64,000 nt of DNA from Streptomyces sp. MA5143a (GTDB lineage: Bacteria > Actinomycetota > Actinomycetes > Streptomycetales > Streptomycetaceae), in the NCBI RefSeq assembly GCF_900290235.1, contig NZ_OLMK01000068.1:145381-209380 (forward strand), written 5' to 3'. The position numbers and the translations under genes are program-made. Of this stretch, positions 7,594 to 15,969 are shown piece by piece (position 1 is the stretch's first letter; every line of letters starts with the position of its first letter). The notes below the pieces were generated by a model, which saw only the letters and a program-made list of their open reading frames with translations, had not been told where the DNA came from and did no database searches.

Positions 7594-9192
7594 TTGAGAG
7601 GTATGAGGCCGACGAGAAGGGCGGCAGCGTTCGGCTCCGCCGGACTGCTCGTCACGGCGACCCTGATAGCCGGCGCCGTCACCGCCCCCGTGGCCAACGC
7701 CGCGGCCGCCGGCGGTGGCAAGGACCTGGAGGCCAAGGGTGTTGCCGTCGCCGCCGCCAAGGCGGCGAAGAAGGGCGTCACGTGGCAGGACTGCCCCGAG
7801 GGGTGGGGTCTGGAGAAGCCCATCCAGTGCGGCTGGGTCACCGTGCCGCTGAACTACGCCAAGCCGAACGGCAAGCAGATCAAGCTCGCCGTGGACCACA
7901 TCGGCAACACGGGCACGAAGGAGGAGCGCCAGGGCGCCCTCGTCTACAACCCGGGCGGCCCCGGTGGGTCGGGTCTGCGCTTCCCGCGCCGGGTCACCAC
8001 CAAGAACCCGCTGTGGGCGAACGTCTCCAAGGCGTACGACTTCGTGGGCTTCGACCCGCGCGGTGTCGGCAAGTCGGCGCCCATCTCCTGTGTCGACCCG
8101 CAGGAGTTCGTGAAGGCGCCCAAGATGGACCCGGTGCCCGACAGCGAGGCCGACAAGCGCAAGCAGCGCAAGCTCGCCGCCGCCTACGCGGCCGGCTGCC
8201 AGAAGCGCAGCGGCGCGATGCTGCCGTACATGACCACGGCGAACACCGCCCGTGACCTGGACGTCATCCGTGCCGCCCTCGGGGAGAAGAAGCTCAACTT
8301 CCTCGGCGTCTCGTACGGCACCTACCTCGGCGCGGTCTACGGCACCCTCTTCCCGACCCACGTCCGCCGCCTGGTCGTCGACAGCGTGGTGAACCCCTCG
8401 CGCGAGAAGATCTGGTACCAGGCCAACCTGGACCAGGACGTCGCCTTCGAGGGCCGCTGGAAGGACTGGACGAAGTGGGTCGCGCAGAACGACGCGACGT
8501 ACCACCTCGGTGACACCCGTGCCAAGGTGCAGGCGAAGTGGCTGGAGCTGCGCGCCACCGCGAAGAAGAACCCGATCGGCGGGCTCGTCGGCCCGGCCGA
8601 GCTGATCTCCTTCTTCCAGAGCGCCCCGTACTACGACTCCGCGTGGGCGCCCACCGCCCAGGTGTGGAGCAAGTACGCCGCCGGTGACACCCAGGCGCTG
8701 GTCGACGCGGCCGCCCCGGACCTGAGCGACACCGCGGGCAACGCCACGTCGGAGAACGGCAACGCCGTCTACACCGCGGTCGAGTGCACCGATGCCAAGT
8801 GGCCCACCAGCTGGAAGACATGGGACCGCGACAACACCCGGCTGCACAAGAACTACCCGTTCATGACCTGGGCCAACGCCTGGATGAACCTGCCCTGCGC
8901 GACCTGGCCGTCGAAGCAGTACACGCCGGTGGAGGTCAAGACGAAGAAGGGCCTGCCGCCCGTTCTGATCGTCCAGTCCGAGCGTGACGCGGCCACCCCG
9001 TACGAGGGTGCCGTCGAGCTGCACAAGCGGTTCAAGGGCTCGCGTCTGATCACGGAGACGAAGGCCGGCTCCCACGGAGTCACCGGCCTGGTCAACGCGT
9101 GTGTCAACGAGCGCGTGGACTCCTACCTGCTCACCGGCAAGGTGGGCAAGGCCGACGTGAAGTGCGCCGCGCACGCCACGCCGGCACCGTAG
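7594..9192 (+). CDS. Secreted tripeptidyl aminopeptidase (Tap/SlpD-like, S33 family)
   Basis: A 532-residue exported alpha/beta hydrolase. The signal peptide runs from MRPTRRAAAF through a hydrophobic core to ANAAA at about residue 38. The oxyanion motif is NPGGPGGSG (119-127). The catalytic triad is Ser240 in GVSYG, Asp465 in SERDAATPYE and His494 in KAGSHGV, the last two in a TAP-like C-terminal domain. TTG 7594 is taken as start because ggggag sits 7 bp upstream; ATG 7603 is the alternative. Homologues remove tripeptides from the N-terminus of extracellular proteins. It is monocistronic, ending at a strong hairpin. Confidence 0.88.
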   Translation: MRGMRPTRRAAAFGSAGLLVTATLIAGAVTAPVANAAAAGGGKDLEAKGVAVAAAKAAKKGVTWQDCPEGWGLEKPIQCGWVTVPLNYAKPNGKQIKLAVDHIGNTGTKEERQGALVYNPGGPGGSGLRFPRRVTTKNPLWANVSKAYDFVGFDPRGVGKSAPISCVDPQEFVKAPKMDPVPDSEADKRKQRKLAAAYAAGCQKRSGAMLPYMTTANTARDLDVIRAALGEKKLNFLGVSYGTYLGAVYGTLFPTHVRRLVVDSVVNPSREKIWYQANLDQDVAFEGRWKDWTKWVAQNDATYHLGDTRAKVQAKWLELRATAKKNPIGGLVGPAELISFFQSAPYYDSAWAPTAQVWSKYAAGDTQALVDAAAPDLSDTAGNATSENGNAVYTAVECTDAKWPTSWKTWDRDNTRLHKNYPFMTWANAWMNLPCATWPSKQYTPVEVKTKKGLPPVLIVQSERDAATPYEGAVELHKRFKGSRLITETKAGSHGVTGLVNACVNERVDSYLLTGKVGKADVKCAAHATPAP

Positions 9193-9204
9193 GGAACTGA
9201 GTGG

Positions 9205-9239
9205 GTGAGGGGCGACCGGGCGGACCGGTCGCCCCTCAC
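9205..9239. terminator. Shared bidirectional hairpin terminator
   Basis: gtgaggggcgaccgg (9205-9219) is perfectly complementary to ccggtcgcccctcac (9225-9239) with a 5-nt loop. It lies between the convergent peptidase and epimerase-like genes. Confidence 0.85.
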
Positions 9240-9268
9240 GCATGTGCCTGGGCGTGACCGCTCAGGGC

Positions 9269-10306
9269 TTACGGCCGGTGTTCCGCCAGCCAGGCGTCCT
9301 CCGCCGCGTAGTCGAAGAGGTCGCCGTACGTCGCGGCCATCCTGGGGTACGCCTCCCGCCAGTCCCGGCCGCCCGCCAGCCGGCTCTCGATCCACGCGAC
9401 GGTCTCCGGCAGGGTCTCGGCGTACCGGACCACCGGGCGGTAGCCCACCTCCCGTTCGGCCGCCGACATGTCGCACACCACGTCCGTGGGCACGGACCAC
9501 GGGGTGTCGCCCACCGTGGGCGAGGGGGCGGGCCCCTCGACGAGCACGTCCTCCGCCGTGACGCCCATGACGCTGTCGATCGCGGCGGCGATCTCCGCCA
9601 CCGTGGGCGCGTCGGGGTCGACCGCGTTGAGCGCCCGGGAACCCGGCCGGGCGGCGGCCAGCCGGATCAGTTCCGCGATGTTGGTGACGCTCGCCGGATG
9701 GAAGCGGCTCCGCCCGCCGTACGCGAGGATCCGCCGGGGCCGCCGGTCGAGGTTGCGCTTCACGAAGTACAGCTCGCGGGGCGTACGGCAGTGCGGCCCG
9801 TGGATGGCGCCCGCACGCAGCAGCGTCGTCGGCAACCGGTCGCCGGCGGCGAGGAGTTCCCGTTCGAGGCCCGACTTGCGGGTGCTGTACGAGGTCTCGC
9901 CGGGCCGGATGGTGCGCTGGTCCTCGGTGAGGGGCACGGGGTACTCGGGGAAGCCGTCCGGCTCGGCCTGGGTGTCGAAGGTGCGGCCCTTGTCGTCCTC
10001 GTACACCGACACGCTGGAGACAACCACCGCCGAGCCGATCCGGTCGGCCAGCGCGGTCAACTGCCGGGCGTGTTCGGGCCCGTAGGCGACCATGTCCACC
10101 ACGACGTCGCAACCGTCGCCGATCGCCGTCGCCAGCGCCGTGTCGTCCCCGCGGTCCACGCGCTCGACCCGTACCTCCTCGGGCCAGCCGTCGTCCCGCC
10201 CGCCTCCCCGAGAGAGGGCCGTCACCTCCCAGCCGTCCCTCGCCAGCGCGCCCACGGCCACACGCCCGATCTGTCCCGTCGCCCCGATCACCACAGCACG
10301 TCTCAT
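9269..10306 (-). CDS. NAD-dependent epimerase/dehydratase family protein
   Basis: A 345-residue extended-SDR protein from the ATG whose complement is at 10304-10306 (MRRAVVIGATGQIGR). It has the Rossmann motif GATGQIG at 8-14, a serine-rich strand end 'VVSSVSVYED' and a Tyr-Lys pair in 'SYSTRKSGLE'. The C-terminal part holds the 'RFHPASVTNIAELI' substrate-side segment and a terminal 'DWREAYPRMAATYGDLF'. It probably acts on a nucleotide sugar or small carbonyl, but the substrate is not evident. It lies 115 bp downstream of the PlsC-like gene on the same strand. A hairpin in that gap (10386-10404) makes co-transcription uncertain. Confidence 0.8.
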   Translation of the reverse strand: MRRAVVIGATGQIGRVAVGALARDGWEVTALSRGGGRDDGWPEEVRVERVDRGDDTALATAIGDGCDVVVDMVAYGPEHARQLTALADRIGSAVVVSSVSVYEDDKGRTFDTQAEPDGFPEYPVPLTEDQRTIRPGETSYSTRKSGLERELLAAGDRLPTTLLRAGAIHGPHCRTPRELYFVKRNLDRRPRRILAYGGRSRFHPASVTNIAELIRLAAARPGSRALNAVDPDAPTVAEIAAAIDSVMGVTAEDVLVEGPAPSPTVGDTPWSVPTDVVCDMSAAEREVGYRPVVRYAETLPETVAWIESRLAGGRDWREAYPRMAATYGDLFDYAAEDAWLAEHRP

Positions 10307-10421
10307 GATCCGACCGTACGGCGGTGGCGCCGCCGTGGGAGGAGGATCTGCTCTGGGCAGATGACGCGGTGACACAGCGGCACCGACGCCCGCCCCAAGG
10401 GCGTTCTCGGCGCCGCCCGCA

Positions 10422-11162
10422 TCAACTCAACGGCATACGCGGGAACTTGCGTTCCTTCCGGTCCTTGCGTTCCTTCGCCGCGGCCTCGGCCTCCTGGGCC
10501 TTCACGACGGCCGCGTACTGGTCCACGTACTCCTGCTCGGAGAGCGAGAGGATCGCGTACATGATCTCGTCGGTGATGGCACGCAGGACGGCCTTCTCGC
10601 TCTCCATGCCCTCGTAGCGGGAGAAGTCGAGGGGCTTGCCGAAGCGGATCACCACGGGGTGGATGTTCGGGATGACCTTGCCCGGCGGCTGCGCCTCGAA
10701 CGTGCCGATCATCGCGCACGGGATCACGGGCACCCTGGCCCTCAGCGCCATGACCGCCACGCCGACCTTGCCCTTGTAGAGGCGGCCGTCGTGCGAGCGC
10801 GTGCCCTCCGGATAGATGCCGAGCAGTTCGTCCTTGCTGAGCACCCCGAGCCCCTCGCGGATCGCGGCCTGACCGGCCTCCTTCCCGGAGCGGTCGACGG
10901 GGATCTGCCCCGCGCTGCGGAAGAAGAACGCCGTCAGTCGGCCCTTGACCCCAGGCCCGGTGAAGTACTCGGCCTTCGCCAGGAAGGTGATGCGCCGCTT
11001 GAGGATCGCCGGCATCAGGAAGTGGTCCGAGAAGGACAGGTGGTTCCCGGCGACGATGGCCGCGCCCGACGACGGCACGTGTTCGAGACCCTCGATGCGG
11101 GGCCGGAAGACCAGCCGCAGCAGCGGACCCAGAAGCACATACTTGAGCAGGTAATAGAACAC
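10422..11162 (-). CDS. 1-acylglycerol-3-phosphate O-acyltransferase family protein (PlsC-like)
   Basis: A 246-residue acyltransferase with a hydrophobic N-terminal segment (YYLLKYVLLGPLLRLVF) that would anchor it to the membrane. Motif I is NHLSFSD (H41, D46), motif II 'GRLTAFFFRSAGQIPVDR', and motif III YPEGTRSHDG supplies the phosphate-binding EGTR. This family transfers a fatty acyl chain to lysophosphatidate, forming phosphatidate. The C-terminal 25 residues are highly charged (EAEAAAKERKDRKERK). Streptomycetes carry several paralogues, so the exact acceptor is not certain. Confidence 0.85.
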   Translation of the reverse strand: MFYYLLKYVLLGPLLRLVFRPRIEGLEHVPSSGAAIVAGNHLSFSDHFLMPAILKRRITFLAKAEYFTGPGVKGRLTAFFFRSAGQIPVDRSGKEAGQAAIREGLGVLSKDELLGIYPEGTRSHDGRLYKGKVGVAVMALRARVPVIPCAMIGTFEAQPPGKVIPNIHPVVIRFGKPLDFSRYEGMESEKAVLRAITDEIMYAILSLSEQEYVDQYAAVVKAQEAEAAAKERKDRKERKFPRMPLS

Positions 11163-11543
11163 GGCGTCCCCTTCGCTCTACCGGATCGGCTCTTTGGACG
11201 TGTTCCGCCAGGTCACAGCACACATCCGCGGACGTGACCGGGCTGAGCCCGTCGCCAGGTGAGGGCAGGTCCGATCGGCCTCATGCCGACTCCTCGCTGA
11301 CTGTACTGACGTTGCGTCAGGCGCTTGCGCGCCGGTGAGCCCCGTCCCGCGGTGCCGAGGATTGATCGTAGCCCGTAGTTCCGGCGGTAAGGAGGGCCCC
11401 GACCTGCCACAAACGGCAAAGACGATCAGCCGGGAACGTTCGGTGTTCGATGGGCGCGAGGGCGTGCAGGCGTACGTCCCGACGGCGGAGCGCCGGGCGT
11501 AGGGTCGAAGTGGGTCGAAGTGGCTCGACGGGAGGGAACGGAC
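11163..11543. promoter_or_regulatory. 381-bp divergent intergenic region with a TGACG palindrome
   Basis: No open frame here looks like a gene. TGACG-TTG-CGTCA at 11307-11319 is a perfect palindrome of 5-bp arms and could be an operator for either divergent gene (plsC-like at 11162, SDR at 11544). The SDR is preceded by a clear ggaggg ribosome site at 11531-11536. No RNA gene is recognised. Confidence 0.4.
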
Positions 11544-12257
11544 ATGGCGCTGGTACTGGTGACCGGGGCGGCCGGTGGGCTCGGGCGCAACGCGGCGGAC
11601 GCGTTGGCCGAGGCAGGCCACGACGTGGTGGTGCACGCCCGTGACACGGCGCGTCTTGCCGGTACGGAGGGCGGCGGACGGTGGAAGGGCGTCGTCGCCG
11701 GGGATCTCGCCGTCGCGGACGAGGTCCGGTCCGTCGCCCGCCAGGCCGCGGGGTTCGGCCGTTTCGACGCCGTCATCCACAACGCGGGCGTCCTGGATTC
11801 CCCCGACGAGATCGCCGTCAACATCGTCGCGCCGTACCTGCTGACGGCCCTGATGGACAAGCCGGCCAGGCTGATCTACCTCAGCAGCTCCATGCACCGG
11901 ACGGGTTCCACCGATCTGGCGCGGCTGACCGCGGGCACGGCCTCCTACGACGACACCAAGCTGTGGGTGACCGCCCTCGCCCTGGCCTGCGCGACCCGCT
12001 GGGCGGGAACCTCCAGCCACGCGGTCGACCCCGGCTGGGTCCCCACCCGCATGGGCGGGCCGGCGGCCGCGGACGACCTGGCCGCCGGTCACCACACCCA
12101 GGTCTGGCTGGCCACCCACCCCGACGCCACCCCCACCACCGGCGGCTACTGGTACCACCGGCGGACACAGACCCCGCACCCCGCGACCCGGGACGAGCAG
12201 TTCCGGGCCCGACTGATCCGAACCCTGGAGCAGCACACGGGCGTCCCACTCGGCTGA
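11544..12257 (+). CDS. Short-chain dehydrogenase/reductase (SDR)
   Basis: A 237-residue classical SDR from ATG 11544, chosen for the ggaggg 7 bp upstream. The nucleotide-binding TGAAGGLG is at about 7-14, VIHNAGVLD is the conserved NAG strand, YLSSSMHRTG carries the catalytic Ser and YDDTK the Tyr-Lys pair. The late 'VDPGWVPTRMGG' is the usual PG motif. The section between the Rossmann motif and NAG is shorter than usual. It would reduce or oxidise a small alcohol or carbonyl with NAD(P)H; the substrate is unknown. It faces rocD across a strong terminator. Confidence 0.85.
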   Translation: MALVLVTGAAGGLGRNAADALAEAGHDVVVHARDTARLAGTEGGGRWKGVVAGDLAVADEVRSVARQAAGFGRFDAVIHNAGVLDSPDEIAVNIVAPYLLTALMDKPARLIYLSSSMHRTGSTDLARLTAGTASYDDTKLWVTALALACATRWAGTSSHAVDPGWVPTRMGGPAAADDLAAGHHTQVWLATHPDATPTTGGYWYHRRTQTPHPATRDEQFRARLIRTLEQHTGVPLG

Positions 12258-12283
12258 CGGCGGCATACCGGTACACCGGGGCA

Positions 12284-12327
12284 CCGCGGGAGAGCCGCTC
12301 CCCGCAGGGGGAGCGGCTCTCCCGCGG
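12284..12327. terminator. Very strong bidirectional terminator
   Basis: ccgcgggagagccgctcccc (12284-12303) and its exact complement (12308-12327) form a 20-bp stem with a 4-nt gcag loop. It lies between the convergent SDR gene and rocD. Confidence 0.9.
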
Positions 12328-12363
12328 GTCAGCCGCACGCCGGCTGACCGGAACGGCCCCGGA

Positions 12364-13590
12364 TCAGGAGTCCGCCTCCAGAACCTCCCCCAACGTCCCC
12401 AGCGCCGAGCGGAGTTCCGTGGCCGTGACCGTCAGCGGCGGCGCCAGGCGGATCGTCGAGCCATGGGTGTCCTTGACGAGGATCCCCCGGTCCATGAGCC
12501 GTCGGCTGATCTCGCGGCCCGTGCCGATCGCCGGGTCGATGTCGACGCCCGCCCACAGGCCCCGCGCCCGGAAGCCGACCACGCCCCGGCCGACCAGCGC
12601 CGTCAGCCCGTCCCGCAGGACGACGCCCAGCTCGGCCGCCCGCTGCTGGAACTCCCCGGTCCGCAGCAGCTCCACCACCGCCGAGCCCACCGCCGCCGCC
12701 AGCGGGTTGCCACCGAACGTCGACCCGTGCTCGCCCGGCCTCAGCACGGACAGCACCTCCCGGCGCGCCACCACCGCCGACACCGGCACGATGCCACCGC
12801 CGAGCGCCTTGCCGAGCAGCACGGCGTCGGGCACCACGTCCTCGTGCTCGACCGCGAGCGTACGGCCGGTACGGCCCAGCCCCGACTGGATCTCGTCCGC
12901 GATGAACAGGCACCCGGCCCGCCGGGTCACCTCCCGCACCCCACGCAGATAGCCCTCGTCCGGGATGAGCACACCCGCCTCACCCTGGATGGGCTCGATC
13001 AGCACGGCCGCCGTCGTCTCGTCGACGGCCGCCTCCAGCGCGGCCAGGTCGTTGTACGGCACCACCCGGAAACCCGGGGTGAACGGGCCGAAACCGCCCC
13101 GCGCCTCCGGGTCGGTGGAGAAGCTGACGATCGTCGTCGTACGACCGTGGAAGTTGCCCGCGGCCACCACGATCGTCGCCCGGTCCGCGGGCACGCCCTT
13201 CACCTCGTACGCCCACTTGCGGGCCACCTTGATGCCGCTCTCCACGGCCTCGGCGCCCGTGTTCATCGGCAGCACCATGTCCAGGCCCGTCAGCTCGGCC
13301 AGGGACTCCGCGAACTCCGCCAGCCGGTCGTTGTGGAAGGCCCGCGACGTGAGCGTCAGCGTGTCCAGCTGGCGGTGCGCGGCCTCGATCAGCGCCGGAT
13401 GGCGGTGACCGAAGTTGAGGGCGGAGTAGCCGGCCAGCATGTCCAGATAGCGGCGGCCCTCCACGTCCTCGACCCACGTGCCCTCGGCACGGGCGACGAC
13501 GACGGGAAGCGGATGGTAGTTGTGCGCGAGGACGGGCTCCTCGGCACGGATGAGGTCGGCCGACGAACGCGTACGGACGGGAGCGGTCAT
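12364..13590 (-). CDS. rocD: Ornithine aminotransferase
   Basis: A 408-residue class III PLP aminotransferase from the ATG at 13590 (MTAPVRTRSSADLIRAEEPV), with an AGGAGG ribosome site. Typical features are LDMLAGYSALNFGHRHP, 'MNTGAEAVESGIKVARKW', FHGRTTTIVSFS, IEPIQGEAGV, FIADEIQSGLGRTG and the PLP-binding lysine in LLGKALGGG, followed by GEHGSTFGGNPLA. It moves the delta-amino group of ornithine to 2-oxoglutarate, giving glutamate semialdehyde, the entry from arginine/ornithine to proline or glutamate. It lies 70 bp downstream of the dimethylarginine hydrolase and both probably answer to the Lrp-type regulator upstream. Confidence 0.95.
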   Translation of the reverse strand: MTAPVRTRSSADLIRAEEPVLAHNYHPLPVVVARAEGTWVEDVEGRRYLDMLAGYSALNFGHRHPALIEAAHRQLDTLTLTSRAFHNDRLAEFAESLAELTGLDMVLPMNTGAEAVESGIKVARKWAYEVKGVPADRATIVVAAGNFHGRTTTIVSFSTDPEARGGFGPFTPGFRVVPYNDLAALEAAVDETTAAVLIEPIQGEAGVLIPDEGYLRGVREVTRRAGCLFIADEIQSGLGRTGRTLAVEHEDVVPDAVLLGKALGGGIVPVSAVVARREVLSVLRPGEHGSTFGGNPLAAAVGSAVVELLRTGEFQQRAAELGVVLRDGLTALVGRGVVGFRARGLWAGVDIDPAIGTGREISRRLMDRGILVKDTHGSTIRLAPPLTVTATELRSALGTLGEVLEADS

Positions 13591-13660
13591 GAGCGGGCCT
13601 CCTGGGTCATGGGGCGGAACGCCGGGCGAGGGCGGTGGAACGGGGGCCGGGTCTCCAGCT

Positions 13661-14482
13661 TCACGGGCGGAGCTCCTGAGTGCAGCACTTGATGCCGCCG
13701 CCGGCCTTCCGGAACTCCGACAGGTCGAGCGGGACGGGCACGTAGCCCTGCCGGTCGAGCTGGTCGGCGAGTTCCTTGGCGCGGGACGAGATGAACACAT
13801 GGCGGCCGTCGGACACCGAGTTCAGCCCGAAGGCCAGCGCGTCCTCACGGCCGGCGATCACCGCGTCCGGGTAGAGCCGGGCGAGGACCGCGCGGCTGCC
13901 GGAGGAGAACGCCTCCGGGTAGTACGCGATGTTGCCGTCCTCCCCGTCGTCCAGCACGAACAGGGCGGTGTCCAGGTGGTAGAACCGCGGGTCCACCAGC
14001 TGGAGGCTGATCACCGGGACGCCGAAGAACTCCTGCGCCTGACGGTGGGCCTCACGCGTGGTCCGGAAACCGGTCCCGGCGAGGAGGAAGCGGCCGGCCG
14101 GCACCAGGTCGCCCTCCCCCTCGCACACCGACTCGGCCCGGTGCACCTCGTACCCGGCGCCCTCGAACCAGGCGTCGTACGCGGTGGACTCCGGGCGCCG
14201 CTCCGGCGCGTGGAACAGCGAGCCGAGGACCCGGCCGCCGAGGACGAGCGCGCAGTTGGCCGCGAAGACCATGTCGGGCAGCGCCGCCACCGGCTCCACG
14301 GTCTCCACGGTGTGGCCGTGGTCCCGGTAGGCGCGGATCAGCGCCTGCCACTGCTCACGGGCGAGGTCGACGTCCACGGGGGCGTCCGGACGCATCCAGG
14401 GATTGATCGAGTACTGAACGGCGAAGTGTCTGGGTTCGCAGACCAGAAAGCGCCGAAGGCGCGGCACACGGCTGTCGGGCAC
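13661..14482 (-). CDS. ddaH: Dimethylarginine dimethylaminohydrolase
   Basis: A 273-residue guanidine-modifying enzyme from GTG 14482 with ggagag upstream. It shows the DDAH-type signature: 'PRHFAVQYSINPWM', 'DMVFAANCALVLGGRVLG', the catalytic His in FYHLDTALFVLD, 'SSGSRAVLARLYPDA', 'FGLNSVSDGRHVFIS' and the nucleophilic Cys near the end in GGGIKCCTQEL (266-267). It hydrolyses methylated arginines, or possibly related guanidines, to citrulline plus an amine. Its position with rocD and an Lrp regulator suggests arginine-derivative salvage as a carbon/nitrogen source. Arginine deiminase is a related alternative, but that is usually over 400 residues. Confidence 0.88.
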   Translation of the reverse strand: MPDSRVPRLRRFLVCEPRHFAVQYSINPWMRPDAPVDVDLAREQWQALIRAYRDHGHTVETVEPVAALPDMVFAANCALVLGGRVLGSLFHAPERRPESTAYDAWFEGAGYEVHRAESVCEGEGDLVPAGRFLLAGTGFRTTREAHRQAQEFFGVPVISLQLVDPRFYHLDTALFVLDDGEDGNIAYYPEAFSSGSRAVLARLYPDAVIAGREDALAFGLNSVSDGRHVFISSRAKELADQLDRQGYVPVPLDLSEFRKAGGGIKCCTQELRP

Positions 14483-14566
14483 AGAGGGTCTCTCCGCTTC
14501 CTGCGGTGTCGGCTGGGGATGACACCACGGTAGGAATCAGGACAGACGCCCGACAAGCGACAAGCG

Positions 14567-14597
14567 CTGCGTGTTCACGCAGTGATACTGCGTATTC
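14567..14597. promoter_or_regulatory. Lrp-type operator upstream of ddaH
   Basis: CTGCGTG-TT-CACGCAG (14567-14582) is a perfect palindrome with 7-bp arms, and a third half-site CTGCGTATTC begins at 14588, one helical turn and a half away. It lies between the Lrp/AsnC gene and ddaH, about 85 bp upstream of the ddaH start, as expected for a multimeric Lrp-family binding site. Confidence 0.6.
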
Positions 14598-14604
14598 AAC
14601 CGGC

Positions 14605-15096
14605 TCAGCGCACGTTCGGTGCGTCGGCGGTGGCGGCGGCCTCCGGAGCCTCGGGCAGCAGATGCGACAGCACCATGTAACTGATCGTCTTGCGGATGAA
14701 CGGCTCGGTGCGGATCCGCTCCAGCACCTCCTCGAAGTGCTCCACGTCGACGGCCCGCACATGCAGCAGCGCGTCCGCGCCGCCGGTCACCGTCATCGCC
14801 GCCGTGATCTCCGGATGGTTGCGCACCACCTCCGCCAGCCGCCGGGGCGGCGCCGCGCCCTCGCAGTACACCTCCACGTACGCCTCCGTACGCCATCCGA
14901 GCGCCGCCGGCTTCACCGTGGCCGTGAACCCCGTGATCACCCCGGTCTCCCGCAGCCGGTCCACCCGCCGCTTGACCGCGGTGGCCGAAAGGCCGATGGC
15001 CGAGCCGATCTCGGCGAAGCTGGTCCTCGCGTTCGCCATCAGCGCCGTGATGATCTTGCGATCGAGCTCGTCGAACGCCGCTGACTTGCTGTTCAT
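14605..15096 (-). CDS. Lrp/AsnC-family transcriptional regulator
   Basis: A 163-residue Lrp-family protein starting at the ATG at 15096 (MNSKSAAFDELDRKIITALM). The N-terminal winged helix 'FAEIGSAIGLSATAVKRRVDRLRETGVITGF' is read at residues 26-56 (FAEIGSAIGLSATAVKRR then VDRLRETGVITGF). The C-terminal RAM domain includes 'MTVTGGADALLHVRAVDVE' and 'IRKTISYMVLSHLLP'. The next gene on the strand encodes ddaH and then rocD, so it probably senses an amino acid and controls that pair. A possible -10 (TACAGT on the minus strand, 15103-15108) sits 7 bp before the ATG, pointing to a leaderless mRNA. Confidence 0.92.
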   Translation of the reverse strand: MNSKSAAFDELDRKIITALMANARTSFAEIGSAIGLSATAVKRRVDRLRETGVITGFTATVKPAALGWRTEAYVEVYCEGAAPPRRLAEVVRNHPEITAAMTVTGGADALLHVRAVDVEHFEEVLERIRTEPFIRKTISYMVLSHLLPEAPEAAATADAPNVR

Positions 15097-15198
15097 GCGG
15101 GCACTGTATCCAGCGACCGGCACCCGCGGTACGCGCCCGGAAGGCCTCCGGCGCGCGGACATGTGCAGGCGTACGAATTACTCCTACACTCCGGGTTC
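15097..15198. promoter_or_regulatory. Divergent promoter pair, both probably leaderless
   Basis: On the minus strand TACAGT (15103-15108) is 7 nt from the lrp ATG. On the plus strand TACACT (15185-15190) is 8 nt from the response-regulator ATG at 15199. Neither gene has a good ribosome site. Both are therefore likely to be transcribed from or very near the start codon. Confidence 0.45.
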
Positions 15199-15960
15199 AT
15201 GCTGCGCGCGCTCGCCGTCGATGACGAGAAACCCTCCCTCGAGGAGCTGCTGTACCTGCTGAACGCGGATCCGCGGATCAGCAGCGCCGAGGGCGCCAGC
15301 GACGCCACCGAGGCCCTGCGCCGGATCAACCGCGCCCTGGAGTCCGGCCCCGCCGGACCCGAGGCGATCGACGTGGTCTTCCTCGACATCCACATGGCCG
15401 GACTCGACGGCCTCGACCTCGCCCGGCTCCTCACCGGCTTCGCCCGGCCCCCGCTCGTCGTCTTCGTCACCGCCCACGAGGGCTTCGCCGTGCAGGCCTT
15501 CGACCTCAAGGCCGTCGACTACGTCCTCAAGCCGGTCCGCCGGGAACGGCTCGCCGAGGCGATACGCCGAGCCGCCCAACTGCGCGGCGCCGCCCCGCCG
15601 ACGCCGATACCCGTCCACGAACCCGACCCCGACCAGATACCCGTCGAGCTCGGCGGCGTGACCCGCTTCGTCGCCGTCGACGACATCACCCATGTCGAGG
15701 CCCAGGGCGACTACGCCCGACTGCACACCTCGCAGGGCAGCCATCTCGTGCGCATCCCGCTCTCCACCCTCGAGGAACGCTGGCGCGCCCGCGGCTTCGT
15801 CCGCATCCACCGCCGCCACCTCGTCGCCCTGCGCCACATCGGCGAACTCCGCCTCGACGCGGGCACGGTCAGCGTCCTCGTCGGCTCCGTGGAACTCCAG
15901 GTCAGCCGCCGCCATGCCCGCGAACTGCGCGATCTGCTGATGCGCCGGACCACGAGCTGA
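15199..15960 (+). CDS. LytTR-family response regulator
   Basis: A 253-residue two-domain regulator. The receiver domain (1-120) has the acidic pair in VDDEKPS, the phospho-acceptor D63 in FLDIHMAGLDG, the switch Thr in FVTAHEGFA and the conserved Lys in YVLKPVRRERL. The C-terminal LytTR DNA-binding domain (about 148-250) has 'VDDITHVEAQGDYARLHT', 'LSTLEERWRARGFVRIHR' and 'LQVSRRHARELRDLL'. LytTR regulators pair with LytS/YehU-type kinases; such a kinase lies at 18283-19503, on the other side of a symporter, and is the likely partner. The pair probably controls the symporter. Confidence 0.92.
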   Translation: MLRALAVDDEKPSLEELLYLLNADPRISSAEGASDATEALRRINRALESGPAGPEAIDVVFLDIHMAGLDGLDLARLLTGFARPPLVVFVTAHEGFAVQAFDLKAVDYVLKPVRRERLAEAIRRAAQLRGAAPPTPIPVHEPDPDQIPVELGGVTRFVAVDDITHVEAQGDYARLHTSQGSHLVRIPLSTLEERWRARGFVRIHRRHLVALRHIGELRLDAGTVSVLVGSVELQVSRRHARELRDLLMRRTTS

Positions 15961-15969
15961 GGAGACGGC

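Noticed and set aside
7551..8255. A GTG-initiated frame starting before the aminopeptidase gene
   Set aside because: Out of frame with the aminopeptidase and running through its signal peptide and catalytic domain; composition typical of a shadow frame.
6970..9243. A 757-codon minus-strand frame opposite ureD and the aminopeptidase
   Set aside because: It spans two real plus-strand genes and an intergenic region and has no recognisable domain.
11163..11543. Possible tRNA or riboswitch in the longer gap between the acyltransferase and the SDR
   Set aside because: No cloverleaf, anticodon arm or known riboswitch core could be found by eye; only a short palindrome is evident.
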